This document shows, piece after piece, positions 15,039 to 23,775 of a DNA stretch of 64,000 bases; position 1 is the stretch's first letter, and every line of letters begins with the position of its first letter. A model generated the notes under the pieces. The model was given only the letters and a program-made list of their open reading frames with translations. It did not search any database and had not been told where the DNA came from. The DNA is from Microcaldota archaeon (GTDB taxonomy: Archaea > Micrarchaeota > Micrarchaeia > Micrarchaeales > Micrarchaeaceae). The translations under genes were made by a program, and so were the position numbers. Location of the stretch: positions 1-64,000 of the forward strand of contig JAGWHO010000002.1 in NCBI GenBank assembly GCA_028866715.1, written 5' to 3'.

Positions 15039-15662
15039 ATGCCAAAACAGAGATACCAGGATGCAATTTCTATAGCAGGCATAGTGATAGGGATTCTGCT
15101 TCTTGTGACGGTCATATTCTTTTATCAGGCTTACATCTCGCATCTTTTCGGTATAAGCGGCTACTCATTTTCTGGGGCTTCGGACGCTTATGGAATACTG
15201 TTAGCCTCATTTGTCCTTGGCTCCGTGGTTTTTAGCCTCATGATTGTAAAATCAGGGATAGATGCGCTCAAGAGAAGAATAGGCTATGCGGTGCGCGGGT
15301 TCTCCTTTGCCGCATTGGCTGCGGCAACCGTGCTGAACCTTTCCGGTATTTTCGCCATCTTATATTCGATCTATTACTCATACGCCTATCCGTCCATTCT
15401 TTACGGCTTGGCCGTAAATCTCTCCGGCATTGCCCTTATTGGAATAGCGGTCGGGGTAATTGCGATTGCTGCTGCCTTCAAGTCAAGGATTAAACAGGAT
15501 AGGGCATTTAACCCGTTCATTGTCCTGTCAATCTTCGCATTCATTGTTATACTTGGATGGGCGGTTACGGCAAATACCATGGAGAGCCTATTCGGCATCA
15601 TAGAGATGCTTTTCGCGAACGTAGGGATAGCGATACTTGTTATAAAACTGCAAGGGCGCTGA
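15039..15662 (+). CDS. Hypothetical multi-pass membrane protein
   Basis: A 207-residue protein with six predicted hydrophobic spans (about residues 8-30, 45-68, 83-110, 115-145, 158-176, 180-203) and short loops. No family motif is recognised. It starts 2 bp after PCNA and is surely co-transcribed with it, although no functional link is apparent. Confidence 0.6.
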   Translation: MPKQRYQDAISIAGIVIGILLLVTVIFFYQAYISHLFGISGYSFSGASDAYGILLASFVLGSVVFSLMIVKSGIDALKRRIGYAVRGFSFAALAAATVLNLSGIFAILYSIYYSYAYPSILYGLAVNLSGIALIGIAVGVIAIAAAFKSRIKQDRAFNPFIVLSIFAFIVILGWAVTANTMESLFGIIEMLFANVGIAILVIKLQGR

Positions 15663-15703
15663 TAGTCTGCATGGAATAAATACCTATCCTGAGATGAGGT
15701 ATC

Positions 15704-16225
15704 ATGAAATTCGTCATATTTGTAACGCCAAGGGACTTCAGGGACGAGTCGCTCAACATGATAAAGCTCTTTTTCGACAAGTGGGGCGTGCAGTACAAGG
15801 TAGCAAGCTACACTACAGGCACATGCATCGGATCCCACGGAGCGGCATTCGAGCCTGACATGAACGCAGGCAAGATAGCGGTTCCTGACTTTGACGGCAT
15901 AGTGCTCATTGACGGTGAGGGAGTCGAGGGCTACAGGGTATACGAGTACAGGCCGCTTCTTGACCTTATGCTGCTTTTCAACAACGCGAGGAAGCCGATA
16001 ATAGCCATAGGCAATGCGATACGCGTGCCTGCAAGAGCGAATGTGATAAACGGCAGGAAGGTCTCGATGCCGAATGACGCCGAATCGCAGAGGCTCATAT
16101 CCCTCTTCCATGGGATACCTTCAAAGGAGATGGCCGAGATGTCCGAGAACATAATAACGATAGGGAGCTCGCAGGGCATAGAGACGGGCATGACAAGGAT
16201 ATTGGAGCACATAGGTGTGAAGTAG
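15704..16225 (+). CDS. DJ-1/PfpI-like protein lacking the nucleophile Cys
   Basis: A 173-residue class I glutamine amidotransferase-like protein of the DJ-1/PfpI group. The motif TPRDFRDESL opens like PfpI, DGIVLIDGEG gives the expected Asp/Gly turn, and KPIIAIGNAIRVPARANVINGRKVSMP aligns with the nucleophile elbow. The usual A-I-C is A-I-G here (Gly103), so the protease, deglycase or hydratase Cys is absent. It may be a non-catalytic relative. Next gene is the RNase P subunit, 8 bp on. Confidence 0.7.
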   Translation: MKFVIFVTPRDFRDESLNMIKLFFDKWGVQYKVASYTTGTCIGSHGAAFEPDMNAGKIAVPDFDGIVLIDGEGVEGYRVYEYRPLLDLMLLFNNARKPIIAIGNAIRVPARANVINGRKVSMPNDAESQRLISLFHGIPSKEMAEMSENIITIGSSQGIETGMTRILEHIGVK

Positions 16226-16233
16226 CTGATTGG

Positions 16234-16533
16234 ATGAGCAGGAGCGCGCTCGTTAAGGATATAGCGTCTGAGCGCATGACGATTCTTTACGGCATAGCGA
16301 AGGCGGAGATTGATACTAATCCGAAGCTCTCTAGAAAGCATGCCGCATTGATAAGGAGGATAAGCGAGCACTACAAGGTAAGGTTACCGAAAGAGATAAG
16401 GAACGGAATGTGCAAGGGCTGCAGCTCAATCCTTATACCAGGCCTGAGCGCTTCGGTAAGGATTGCGAGCGCAAACAGGCAGGTAATATACAAGTGCCTA
16501 AGCTGCAAGACAGAGAAGAAGATTCCGTATTAA
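16234..16533 (+). CDS. rnp4: RNase P protein subunit Rpp21/Rpr2 (RNP4)
   Basis: A 99-residue protein of the Rpp21/Rpr2 family, a subunit of archaeal RNase P that partners Rpp29 and aids 5' maturation of tRNA. N-terminal helices (IASERMTILYGIAKAEI, LSRKHAALIRRIS) are followed by a zinc ribbon with C-x2-C pairs at MCKGCSS and KCLSCKT and the typical basic strand between them. Its 3' end overlaps the convergent HIT gene by 4 bp. Confidence 0.88.
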   Translation: MSRSALVKDIASERMTILYGIAKAEIDTNPKLSRKHAALIRRISEHYKVRLPKEIRNGMCKGCSSILIPGLSASVRIASANRQVIYKCLSCKTEKKIPY

Positions 16534-16928
16534 TCCTTCAGCAGCTTGCGCAGGCCCTTTGCGTCAGATTCTGAGAGCTCTTCCTCATGGTCGAACACGC
16601 GCTCTCCCCTCTTTTTGTACCTGGGTATGACGTGAACATGGAAGTGCATCACGAACTGCCCTGCTATCCTGCCTATGTTGGTCTCTATGTTGACTCCGTC
16701 TGCGCCCAGCCTCTCCTTCGCCATGTTGCCGAACTTTTTGGCAGTCTCGTACACTCCTGCAATGACGCTGTCAGGCGCTTCGAGCATGTCCTGGTAGTGC
16801 TTCTTGGGGATTACGAGCATATGCCCCCTCTCTGCCGGATACTTGTCAAGAACAACGAAGCATAGCCTGTTCTCGAATATCATGTGCTCTCCGCCCTTGG
16901 CCAACTTGCAGAATACGCACTCGTCCAA
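16530..16928 (-). CDS. HIT family nucleotide hydrolase
   Basis: A 132-residue histidine-triad protein with motif HFHVHVIPR (His95, His97, His99) and an N-terminal C-x-x-C (CVFC, residues 4-7), as in Hint/Fhit-type zinc-bearing members. The family cleaves nucleoside phosphoramidates or dinucleoside polyphosphates such as Ap4A. Length is standard. Substrate not determinable. Confidence 0.92.
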   Translation of the reverse strand: MDECVFCKLAKGGEHMIFENRLCFVVLDKYPAERGHMLVIPKKHYQDMLEAPDSVIAGVYETAKKFGNMAKERLGADGVNIETNIGRIAGQFVMHFHVHVIPRYKKRGERVFDHEEELSESDAKGLRKLLKD

Positions 16929-16982
16929 TTAACCACCAACATTAATGATTAGCGGAGAAGGTTTAAAGCAAGTTTGTACGGC

Positions 16983-17828
16983 TCACTTCCTTCGTATGAA
17001 CGCTCCTGCTATCGCATCCCCGGCAAGCCAGACTATCGTTCCCACGACTATCAGGCCGACTCCGCCCCATATGTAGGACATGAGACCGCCATTGTAGTCG
17101 CCGTAGAGCCAGACCGCTATCCCGATCAGGATGAGTATGACTCCAAGGATTATCAGCTTTGTCGGCATAGGTTTCATCATCGCCATGAAAATTCCTCCAA
17201 TTATTACGATTATTACTATCGATATTATGAGCATTGTGTAGTTGCCGAGGCCGTATGGGGTTGAGCCGCTTGTGCCTCCGCCGCTATAGTAGTTGATGCT
17301 CGTTGTTGCCACGGTCGCAGGAACTGACGTTGTGGGCGTTGTAGTGGCAGTTGTGTTAGAGCCGCTGCCTGATGCAGGGACCGTGGTCGTAGTCGGCGCG
17401 GTGACTGTGAGCATTACGGTCGAGTTGCTTGACGACGGGTCATCGCCTGTCGCTGCTAGGATCACGTGATACGTGCCAGGGGTTGCCGACGGCTGAGCCA
17501 ACGACGCGGTTATAGTCAACGTGCCGGAGTACGGCGGATCGCCAGACGGCTTGCTGATGCTCGTCAGTATCCCTGAAGAATTAAGCTGGTTTTCATTGGC
17601 AACGTACAGTGTCGTGCCCCATGTGTTTCCGCTGGCAAGAGCTACAGTGTAGTTGACGGTTGCGCTGTGCCCCTCCGAGACGGAGACGCTGCTTGGATTT
17701 GTAGATATGCTAGATGTGCCATAACCGTTTGCCGCAAACGAAGACGGAAGCGCAACCGCAAGCGCGCTGATGATTATTGCTATTGTTGCAAGCCTGTTCA
17801 GACAACCACATATATGCAGGTCTGGCAA
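16983..17828 (-). CDS. Secreted or membrane-anchored protein with Ig-like ectodomain
   Basis: About 281 residues: a signal peptide (NRLATIAIIISALAVALPSSFA), a beta-rich Ig-like domain (about residues 30-130), a Thr/Ser/Pro-rich stalk (TTTTVP, NTTATTTPTT) with N-x-T sequons, and three C-terminal membrane spans. The start is uncertain: the open frame runs from a GTG inside the neighbouring tRNA gene, and I use the TTG at 17828 just after it. A TATA-like TTTTTATA overlaps the tRNA trailer, so a still later non-ATG start is possible. Confidence 0.6.
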   Translation of the reverse strand: MPDLHICGCLNRLATIAIIISALAVALPSSFAANGYGTSSISTNPSSVSVSEGHSATVNYTVALASGNTWGTTLYVANENQLNSSGILTSISKPSGDPPYSGTLTITASLAQPSATPGTYHVILAATGDDPSSSNSTVMLTVTAPTTTTVPASGSGSNTTATTTPTTSVPATVATTSINYYSGGGTSGSTPYGLGNYTMLIISIVIIVIIGGIFMAMMKPMPTKLIILGVILILIGIAVWLYGDYNGGLMSYIWGGVGLIVVGTIVWLAGDAIAGAFIRRK

Positions 17829-17842
17829 GCTATAAAAAGTGA

Positions 17843-17917
17843 TGGGCCTGGTGAGATTTGAACTCACGACATCTGGCTTATAAGACCAGCGCTCTAACCA
17901 AGCTGAGCTACAAGCCC
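17843..17917 (-). tRNA. tRNA-Ile (anticodon UAU)
   Basis: All arms fold: acceptor GGGCTTG/CAGGCCC, D stem GCTC/GAGC, anticodon stem CTGGT/GCCAG around loop CTTATAA, T arm GTGAG-TTCAAAT-CTCAC, discriminator A. The anticodon is UAU, which reads AUA directly. Most archaea read AUA with a CAU tRNA carrying agmatidine. A T-rich run follows the 3' end. No intron. Confidence 0.9.
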
Positions 17918-17950
17918 CCTAAAACATTCTGACGATGAGATTAATACACT

Positions 17951-20900
17951 TTACGGCATCGTGTAGTTGTTGTGTATGAACGACGGCTTTGCCGGGACAG
18001 GCGGAAGCCCTCCGGTATAGTTGTTTATCGCGTATATCCTGACAGGCCATGTCCCATTGACGAAGTTTATGCCTGTTGAGTTGCTTGGGTATACAAGGCT
18101 GAACCCTGGCAGCTTGCCGAGGAAGAAGCCATTGTAATAATTGGAGTTGTAGAACTGCGTCGGGGCATTCTCAACTGTGCCGTTCGCATTGGGCAGGTAT
18201 ATCACCATGAACTGCACGAACGTTATTCCCTGATACGTGACCTCGCCCTCCGGCATTCCTGCCTGTATCACTGCGTTCAGCTTTCCTCCCGACTGGTTGT
18301 ATATGGAGAGCACTCCGTTCTTGTTCGGGTTTATGTTGGTGCATACGGTCTGGTTTTCGAACGTTTGCCCGTTAAGCAGTATGGTCTGCGCGTAAAGCGA
18401 GGTGCCGCTAGATATCTGGCAGTAGTTGTTCACCGCCTGCTGGGTCGAGTTTGTCGGTATGAGCGCAGACAACGGTATCAGCGCAAGTTGGGGCGTGTGC
18501 GCAAGCTCGCAGTTGGACGACCCCAGCACATACGGTGCAGGAGGATTCTGCAGTGCTCCCTGTGCCTGAGCGAATGCCATGCTTGTCTGGTTTGCGTTTA
18601 TGCATGCGAGGAAGTTCAGCGCCTGCCACTTCTGCACTAGATCCTGGTCGAAGAGCACGTACTTTGTCTGGTTGCCCTGCATGTACTTTGCCAATGATTG
18701 CGGCGTTGCGTTGTACATAGGACCTAGCACGTACTGAGCGGCTACGGCATAATCCTCGCTGGCTACGGAGTTGTCTCCCCTCAAAACTGCGTTGCTCCCG
18801 CCGAACCAGTTTATCCAGTCTCCATAATCCCACCATGCCAGCACTCGCGGCGCGTTTGCGCCCACGTTCGCCTTTATCCATGACATGGAGTTGAGCCAGT
18901 ACTTCGGTATGACGTTGCAGTATAGGCTGTAACCTATCGAGTTGCCTGCGGCATTTATGAGGCTGCATGCCTGTGCCGGATTGGTCGCGCTGACGATTCC
19001 GGCAGAGAACGCGGATATGAATGTGCTGTTCTCCGAGAGTATGAAGCTCGGCCATGCGACCGTTATCAGTATGAGTATAAGGCTCAGCGCTATGATCCTC
19101 TTGCTCACGTTCCTGTCTGCCTCATCCTTCTTTGTCGAGTACTTGTATATGTAATAAACGAGCGCTATTATCGGGAATGCCACGCCGAACAGGGCGAAGA
19201 GCCCGACTACAAGTATTCCGTTGACCATTGCCCTGTGGTTGTGGTATATGTCAGAGTGCAGCTTCTGCTCTTCGGTGTGCTCAGTGAGCCTTGGCCTTAG
19301 GATGAACTTGTATCCCTCTTGCGCAAGGAACAGCAGCTCGCCGAAGATTATGCCAAGCATCATTATGTAGGCTACGCCGAAGTGCGGCAGGTACTTTACT
19401 TCTGAGAATCCGGCGAACATTAGCGGGAGGATTATCGCTAGGTACAGTATCCCGGTCCTGCTCCTCCTGTATATCACGCTGATTGCGATTGCAAGTATTC
19501 CGATGATTGATATCAGGAACACGAATATCGGCACAGACACGACGGTCGGGCCGGCCGCAGACTGGAGGGTTATGTTTATGCCGTTTGCGATCTGGCCCAG
19601 GCCCTGCGATGCGAAGTTGTACAGCTCAGTCGTTGGTATGAACTCCTGCACAGTCATGAACAGCGGCTTCGACGCTGTGGTGAACCTGGTGCTGAGCTCT
19701 ATGTAGCCCTGTATTGATGTGCCTGCCTTGGTGAACAGTGTGATTACACCTGTTGCGGCAAGCACGACTATTATCCAAGCGACCCTAAGCCATAGAGGCG
19801 GCGCTGCCTTTGACAGAGGGACTTTCTTGTCTGCCGCAGCTATCAGCTTCGGGATGTAATCGAGGATTGCTACGATTATCAGCGCTGAAAGCGGCAGCGC
19901 GATCGTGAGCGGTATGTGGGCTATGCTCGGTATGTTCGATTGTAAAGTTGCCTGGTACGGGTCGTACAGCGCGAAGAACACGATTATAGTGATGAGGACT
20001 ATGATGTTCATCTTGTAGAAGTCCTTCGTCATCTCCTTCCTGATTATGTTGATTATTCCTTGGAGCAGTATGTAAATCATGAGAATTCCCGCATCTACTG
20101 TGTAGTAGTGCGCTCCGAGGAACGTTGATGCGAATGCTATGCCTGCAAGGATTGCGAGCCTCTTGCTCTTCATGTTCCTGATTGCTAACATATATGCAGC
20201 AAAGAAGAAGAACAGGGTCATTATGCCCCACGGTTCCACCAGCTGCTCGCCGGCAACGAATGTGCTGAACAGCACAGGCATCATAGATGTAAGACCTGCG
20301 CCTATGAGCGCAATCCTATGGTCATATTCATGATAGAGTAGGATGAATATTACGAATACAAGCAGCGCGGCCACTATAGGCGGATATACCCCGCCCACAT
20401 AGCTCATAAGATTGGTGCTGAATGTTGAGGTGTGGACCTGTAGCTTGTTTGCAAGGTCGTACCAGTATGCTTCAAGGTACGGCACTATCGGCTGCAGCCT
20501 GTGGTTGGTTCCGGCGGCGACAACAGGCCATGCGGATGGGTCAAGCAAAAGCTGCTGGCCGTATGTGAGTATGTACTGGGCGTCGAACATGTCGAAGTAA
20601 GGATCGAATTCGAAGAAGTGCGTGACGGTTCCTATGCTCATCATTCTTGTCGTGAATGTCGTGAGCATCAGTATTACGAGAATAAGCCAGACGACCCACA
20701 TGTGCTTTGGATGAGCTGCATGGTGCGCATGTTCTGTTTGGTGGTGCTGTGCTGTCTTCCTATTGCGGAGCCATTCGAGGAATGACTTGATTACCCCCTG
20801 CTGCCAGCAGAGCAGTGCGCCTATTATTGTGAGTATGAGCGCGTTCAGCATCACGAGCGTGAGCGAGAACGCGAAGAAGTGTATCTGGAACATCAGATAG

Positions 20901-21070
20901 GATTCAAGCCACGTCAGGGTGGGCACGGCTATGAGGCCGAAGATGAACCCTATGACCGTTATCTCAAATGTGTGCAGCTCGGTCTTCTTGAGAAGCGCAA
21001 ACGCGAGAAGCACTCCCGGTATGAACAGGGATAAGAATGCTATCAATGCGGTTGCGATGATTCCAAACAT
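17951..21070 (-). CDS. aglB: Oligosaccharyltransferase AglB (STT3 family)
   Basis: A 1039-residue membrane enzyme that moves a lipid-linked glycan to Asn in N-x-S/T sites of exported proteins. The N-terminal half has 12-13 spans and the first acidic motif EFDPYFD near residue 155. The hallmark WWDYGDW lies near residue 745 in the extracellular C-terminal domain. The frame is longer than bacterial PglB and similar to archaeal AglB. It lies 36 bp downstream of rps3 on the same strand, so it is probably read from the ribosomal operon. Confidence 0.92.
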   Translation of the reverse strand: MFGIIATALIAFLSLFIPGVLLAFALLKKTELHTFEITVIGFIFGLIAVPTLTWLESYLMFQIHFFAFSLTLVMLNALILTIIGALLCWQQGVIKSFLEWLRNRKTAQHHQTEHAHHAAHPKHMWVVWLILVILMLTTFTTRMMSIGTVTHFFEFDPYFDMFDAQYILTYGQQLLLDPSAWPVVAAGTNHRLQPIVPYLEAYWYDLANKLQVHTSTFSTNLMSYVGGVYPPIVAALLVFVIFILLYHEYDHRIALIGAGLTSMMPVLFSTFVAGEQLVEPWGIMTLFFFFAAYMLAIRNMKSKRLAILAGIAFASTFLGAHYYTVDAGILMIYILLQGIINIIRKEMTKDFYKMNIIVLITIIVFFALYDPYQATLQSNIPSIAHIPLTIALPLSALIIVAILDYIPKLIAAADKKVPLSKAAPPLWLRVAWIIVVLAATGVITLFTKAGTSIQGYIELSTRFTTASKPLFMTVQEFIPTTELYNFASQGLGQIANGINITLQSAAGPTVVSVPIFVFLISIIGILAIAISVIYRRSRTGILYLAIILPLMFAGFSEVKYLPHFGVAYIMMLGIIFGELLFLAQEGYKFILRPRLTEHTEEQKLHSDIYHNHRAMVNGILVVGLFALFGVAFPIIALVYYIYKYSTKKDEADRNVSKRIIALSLILILITVAWPSFILSENSTFISAFSAGIVSATNPAQACSLINAAGNSIGYSLYCNVIPKYWLNSMSWIKANVGANAPRVLAWWDYGDWINWFGGSNAVLRGDNSVASEDYAVAAQYVLGPMYNATPQSLAKYMQGNQTKYVLFDQDLVQKWQALNFLACINANQTSMAFAQAQGALQNPPAPYVLGSSNCELAHTPQLALIPLSALIPTNSTQQAVNNYCQISSGTSLYAQTILLNGQTFENQTVCTNINPNKNGVLSIYNQSGGKLNAVIQAGMPEGEVTYQGITFVQFMVIYLPNANGTVENAPTQFYNSNYYNGFFLGKLPGFSLVYPSNSTGINFVNGTWPVRIYAINNYTGGLPPVPAKPSFIHNNYTMP

Positions 21071-21106
21071 GAAACCCAGCTACATATCGTGCTATTGGTA
21101 TATTAA

Positions 21107-21730
21107 TTAGCTGTTGAGTATCGACTTCGGTATCTCCAACGGCTTCATCTCGCGGTCCGGGAAGACCGTTCCTGGAGGGACAATCCTCACTCTTACGCCG
21201 ATTGCGCCGTACTTTGGATAGGCAGTCGCATGCGCCTCTCTCACGAGGTTCGTTATGTCGCCGGCCTTTGGTATGTAGCCGATGCTCTTCCTTATCGTCT
21301 TGGCCCTTGCGCCCTTTGCCGCGAGCTTGCCGCTCGCGATGATCTCTGCGCCGAGAGCGCCGTTGTTCATTATGTCTTTAAGTGAAAGCTGTATGACCTT
21401 CCTTGCGTTTATACCCCTCTCGAACTTCTCGGTTATGCTCTTTGCGACGAGAAGAGGCTCGAGCATGCGGTTTTCGACCTCCATGACGTTTATCTGCGGG
21501 TTGTCTACCCTGAATCGCGATTTTATCGTCTCAGTTATGGTGTCTATAGTCTTTCCTGCCCTTCCTATTACCTTTCCTGGGTTGAGGACGTAGACCGTTA
21601 TTCTTGTGAGCACAGGTGTTTTTTGTATCTCGACGCGCGAGAAACCAGCCCTTGTGAGCTCCTTGCTCAGGTACTTGGATATGTTCAGCTTTATGAGCGC
21701 GTCATCTATGAATTTTGTTTCTATTGCCAA
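21107..21730 (-). CDS. rps3: Ribosomal protein uS3
   Basis: A 207-residue small-subunit protein at the mRNA entry site. The KH domain with NPGKVIGRAGKTIDTI (about residues 50-65) and the C-terminal GAIGVRVRIVPPGTVFPD are typical of archaeal uS3. It starts 9 bp after rpl22. In most archaea uL29 and others follow; here the operon turns to aglB. Confidence 0.95.
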   Translation of the reverse strand: MAIETKFIDDALIKLNISKYLSKELTRAGFSRVEIQKTPVLTRITVYVLNPGKVIGRAGKTIDTITETIKSRFRVDNPQINVMEVENRMLEPLLVAKSITEKFERGINARKVIQLSLKDIMNNGALGAEIIASGKLAAKGARAKTIRKSIGYIPKAGDITNLVREAHATAYPKYGAIGVRVRIVPPGTVFPDREMKPLEIPKSILNS

Positions 21731-21739
21731 TCCATCACA

Positions 21740-22405
21740 TCATTGCTTTGCAGCCTGCACAGCCACTTCCTTCTTCTCATCCTTGTGCTGATGAGCGTGC
21801 TCTGTCTGTGCCTTAGCAGGCGCAGGCTTCTTCTTAGCGTCATTCTTCGCGACTATTACCTTCGTCGGGGCCTTTCCTATTTTGGATATTACCCTCTTCA
21901 TGCGGTCGCCCAGTTCCTTCTTTTCAGGTGAGCATATTCCTATCTCGACCTTTGCCAGCTCGAGGTTGCTTCTTCTCATAGTAGTGTAACCGCCTGAACC
22001 TCCTGTTGCCACCGCCCTCACTCCCTTTGAAGGGACTCTTGATGCTACAAGAGTCTTGTTCGCAGCGGCGTGGACTATGACCATCGATTCCGGATCGAAT
22101 TGGCCGTTGTTCTTCGCGTTTGCCATTGCGTTGATTATTACCTTCTTGACTATCGCTGCGCACTTCATCGGATATCTGCCCTTCCTGCCCTGGAGCTCCG
22201 ACCTTGAGCCCATGTACTTGTTGTACTTCCTGTACTCTATGGGCCTGCCGTCGTTTATCACGCCATCCAGGATAGCCATCGCAGCGCCGACATTCCTGTA
22301 CCTTATCGCGTCGCAGACTATCGCCAAGTCCTTGAAGCTGGCGTTAAGGTCCTTGCCGTGCGCAAAGGTTATGTCCTTCTTGTCAAGATTGTACGAGTAT
22401 TTCAA
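21740..22405 (-). CDS. rpl22: Ribosomal protein uL22
   Basis: A 221-residue large-subunit protein that lines the exit tunnel. The archaeal form is seen in KDLNASFKDLAIVCDAIR at the start and GYTTMRRSNLELAKVEIG near residue 145. About 45 residues at the C-terminus are an added tail rich in Lys, Ala, Gln and His (HAHQHKDEKK), which is longer than usual. It starts 1 bp before the end spacing of rps19, in the same operon. Confidence 0.94.
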   Translation of the reverse strand: MKYSYNLDKKDITFAHGKDLNASFKDLAIVCDAIRYRNVGAAMAILDGVINDGRPIEYRKYNKYMGSRSELQGRKGRYPMKCAAIVKKVIINAMANAKNNGQFDPESMVIVHAAANKTLVASRVPSKGVRAVATGGSGGYTTMRRSNLELAKVEIGICSPEKKELGDRMKRVISKIGKAPTKVIVAKNDAKKKPAPAKAQTEHAHQHKDEKKEVAVQAAKQ

Positions 22406-22798
22406 TTACTTCACCGCTAGGAACTTGCTTCCTCTTGTAGCCCTTATACCAGGCGCAGAGTGTATGACCCTCTTTGTCGAGTATGCGTATTCGCCAAGCC
22501 TGTGGCCGAGCATGTTCGCAGTTACGACCATCTCCTGGAACTCCTTCCCGTTGTGGACCGCAAACCTGACGCCAATCCATGCCGGTATTATCACAGCCTC
22601 GCGGATGTGCGTCTTTACAGGCTTTGTCTTGCCCGCCTTCTTGTAATCCTCGACTTTCTGCAAGAGCTTCTTGTAGAGAATTCCGTTCCTCTTGATGCTC
22701 CTTCTCTGCCTTGACTTTATGAGCTTCAGGTACTGGTCGGAGGTTATCTTCTCCGCCTCGCTTGGGATCATGCCCTTGAATGCTATTCTTTCTACCAT
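22406..22798 (-). CDS. rps19: Ribosomal protein uS19
   Basis: A 130-residue head protein of the small subunit. Conserved elements: IREAVIIPAWIGVRFAVHNG (about residues 67-86) and MLGHRLGEYAYSTKRVIHSAPGI (about 95-117). The archaeal/eukaryotic N-terminal extension is present. It lies 4 bp downstream of rpl2 and abuts rpl22. Confidence 0.95.
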   Translation of the reverse strand: MVERIAFKGMIPSEAEKITSDQYLKLIKSRQRRSIKRNGILYKKLLQKVEDYKKAGKTKPVKTHIREAVIIPAWIGVRFAVHNGKEFQEMVVTANMLGHRLGEYAYSTKRVIHSAPGIRATRGSKFLAVK

Positions 22799-22802
22799 GA
22801 TA

Positions 22803-23516
22803 TCATCTCTTCTTTCTTCCTACGCGCCTTGCAGCGATGTGACCGACCTTCCTTCCTGGAGGAGCGTTCCTCGAGGTCATGGAGCTCTTACCCTTGTGGT
22901 GCTGCTTTCCACCGAACGGGTGGTCGACAGGGTTGAGGTGAACTCCTCGGAGCGTTGGCCAGGTTCTGTTGAGAACCCTCATCCTGTAGTGGTTCTTTCC
23001 TGCCTTTACGAGCGGCTGGTCTATCATGCCGCCGCCTGCCACTACGCCGAGCTGCGCCCTGCACTCGTTGCTTAATGTGACCGCTGACTTTGATGGCATC
23101 GTTATGGTCGTTGAGCCGCCGATGTGCGCTGATATGTATGCCGCGCTTCCTGCAGATCTCACGTACTTGCCGCCGTCTCCTGGGATTGATTCTATGTTAT
23201 ATACCGGGATTCCTTCCGGGATGTCTCCAAGCCTTACGACATTGCCCAATGAATATGATGTCTTGCCCCCTATCCTTACCTTGTCGCCTATCCTTATTCC
23301 TTCTGGCGCTATCAGGTAGCCGCGCGTGAAATCCTCGTAAAGTATCTCCATTAGAGGAGCCGTATGCCCCGTGTGGTTTATCAGGTTTATGACCTCTCCG
23401 AGCTTCTCTATCTTCCTGTCGCCGGTATATGCCACATTTATGTCGAACGTGCCTGGTAGCTTTGTGTATACGTTTGTGCCCTTTCCTCTTCTTTGCTGCC
23501 TAAGCATCTTTCCCAT
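22803..23516 (-). CDS. rpl2: Ribosomal protein uL2
   Basis: A 237-residue protein near the peptidyl transferase centre. RQQRRGKGTNVYTK opens the archaeal form, and the C-terminal LRGVHLNPVDHPFGGKQHH contains the conserved His-rich loop needed for activity. Normal archaeal length. It starts 3 bp after rpl23. Confidence 0.96.
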   Translation of the reverse strand: MGKMLRQQRRGKGTNVYTKLPGTFDINVAYTGDRKIEKLGEVINLINHTGHTAPLMEILYEDFTRGYLIAPEGIRIGDKVRIGGKTSYSLGNVVRLGDIPEGIPVYNIESIPGDGGKYVRSAGSAAYISAHIGGSTTITMPSKSAVTLSNECRAQLGVVAGGGMIDQPLVKAGKNHYRMRVLNRTWPTLRGVHLNPVDHPFGGKQHHKGKSSMTSRNAPPGRKVGHIAARRVGRKKR

Positions 23517-23519
23517 TTG

Positions 23520-23771
23520 TTACACCAGCTTCAGTTTCACTGCGACATCGCTCGCGTTGTATCCCTTTGCGAGCTTTATGAATGCCTTCTTCGCGTTTGC
23601 CGGGACGTTTATCGTCCTGACGTTCGCGACCTTGACGTTGAACATCTTCTCGAACTCGCTAGCTATCTCCTTCTTTGACGCCCTGTAGTCGACGATATAG
23701 GTTATGACGTTGCTCCTGTCGACTGAACCTACGGCCTTTTCTGTTGCTAGCGGGTATCTGAGCACTGCCAT
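23520..23771 (-). CDS. rpl23: Ribosomal protein uL23
   Basis: An 83-residue protein at the tunnel exit, where it docks SRP and Sec. YPLATEKAVGSVDRSNVITYIVD and VNVPANAKKAFIKL-type segments match archaeal uL23. Start 4 bp after rpl4. Confidence 0.94.
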   Translation of the reverse strand: MAVLRYPLATEKAVGSVDRSNVITYIVDYRASKKEIASEFEKMFNVKVANVRTINVPANAKKAFIKLAKGYNASDVAVKLKLV

Positions 23772-23775
23772 ATCA

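Noticed and set aside
17829-17867. GTG start at 17867 for the surface protein
   Set aside because: It lies inside the T arm and acceptor stem of tRNA-Ile and precedes the likely promoter.
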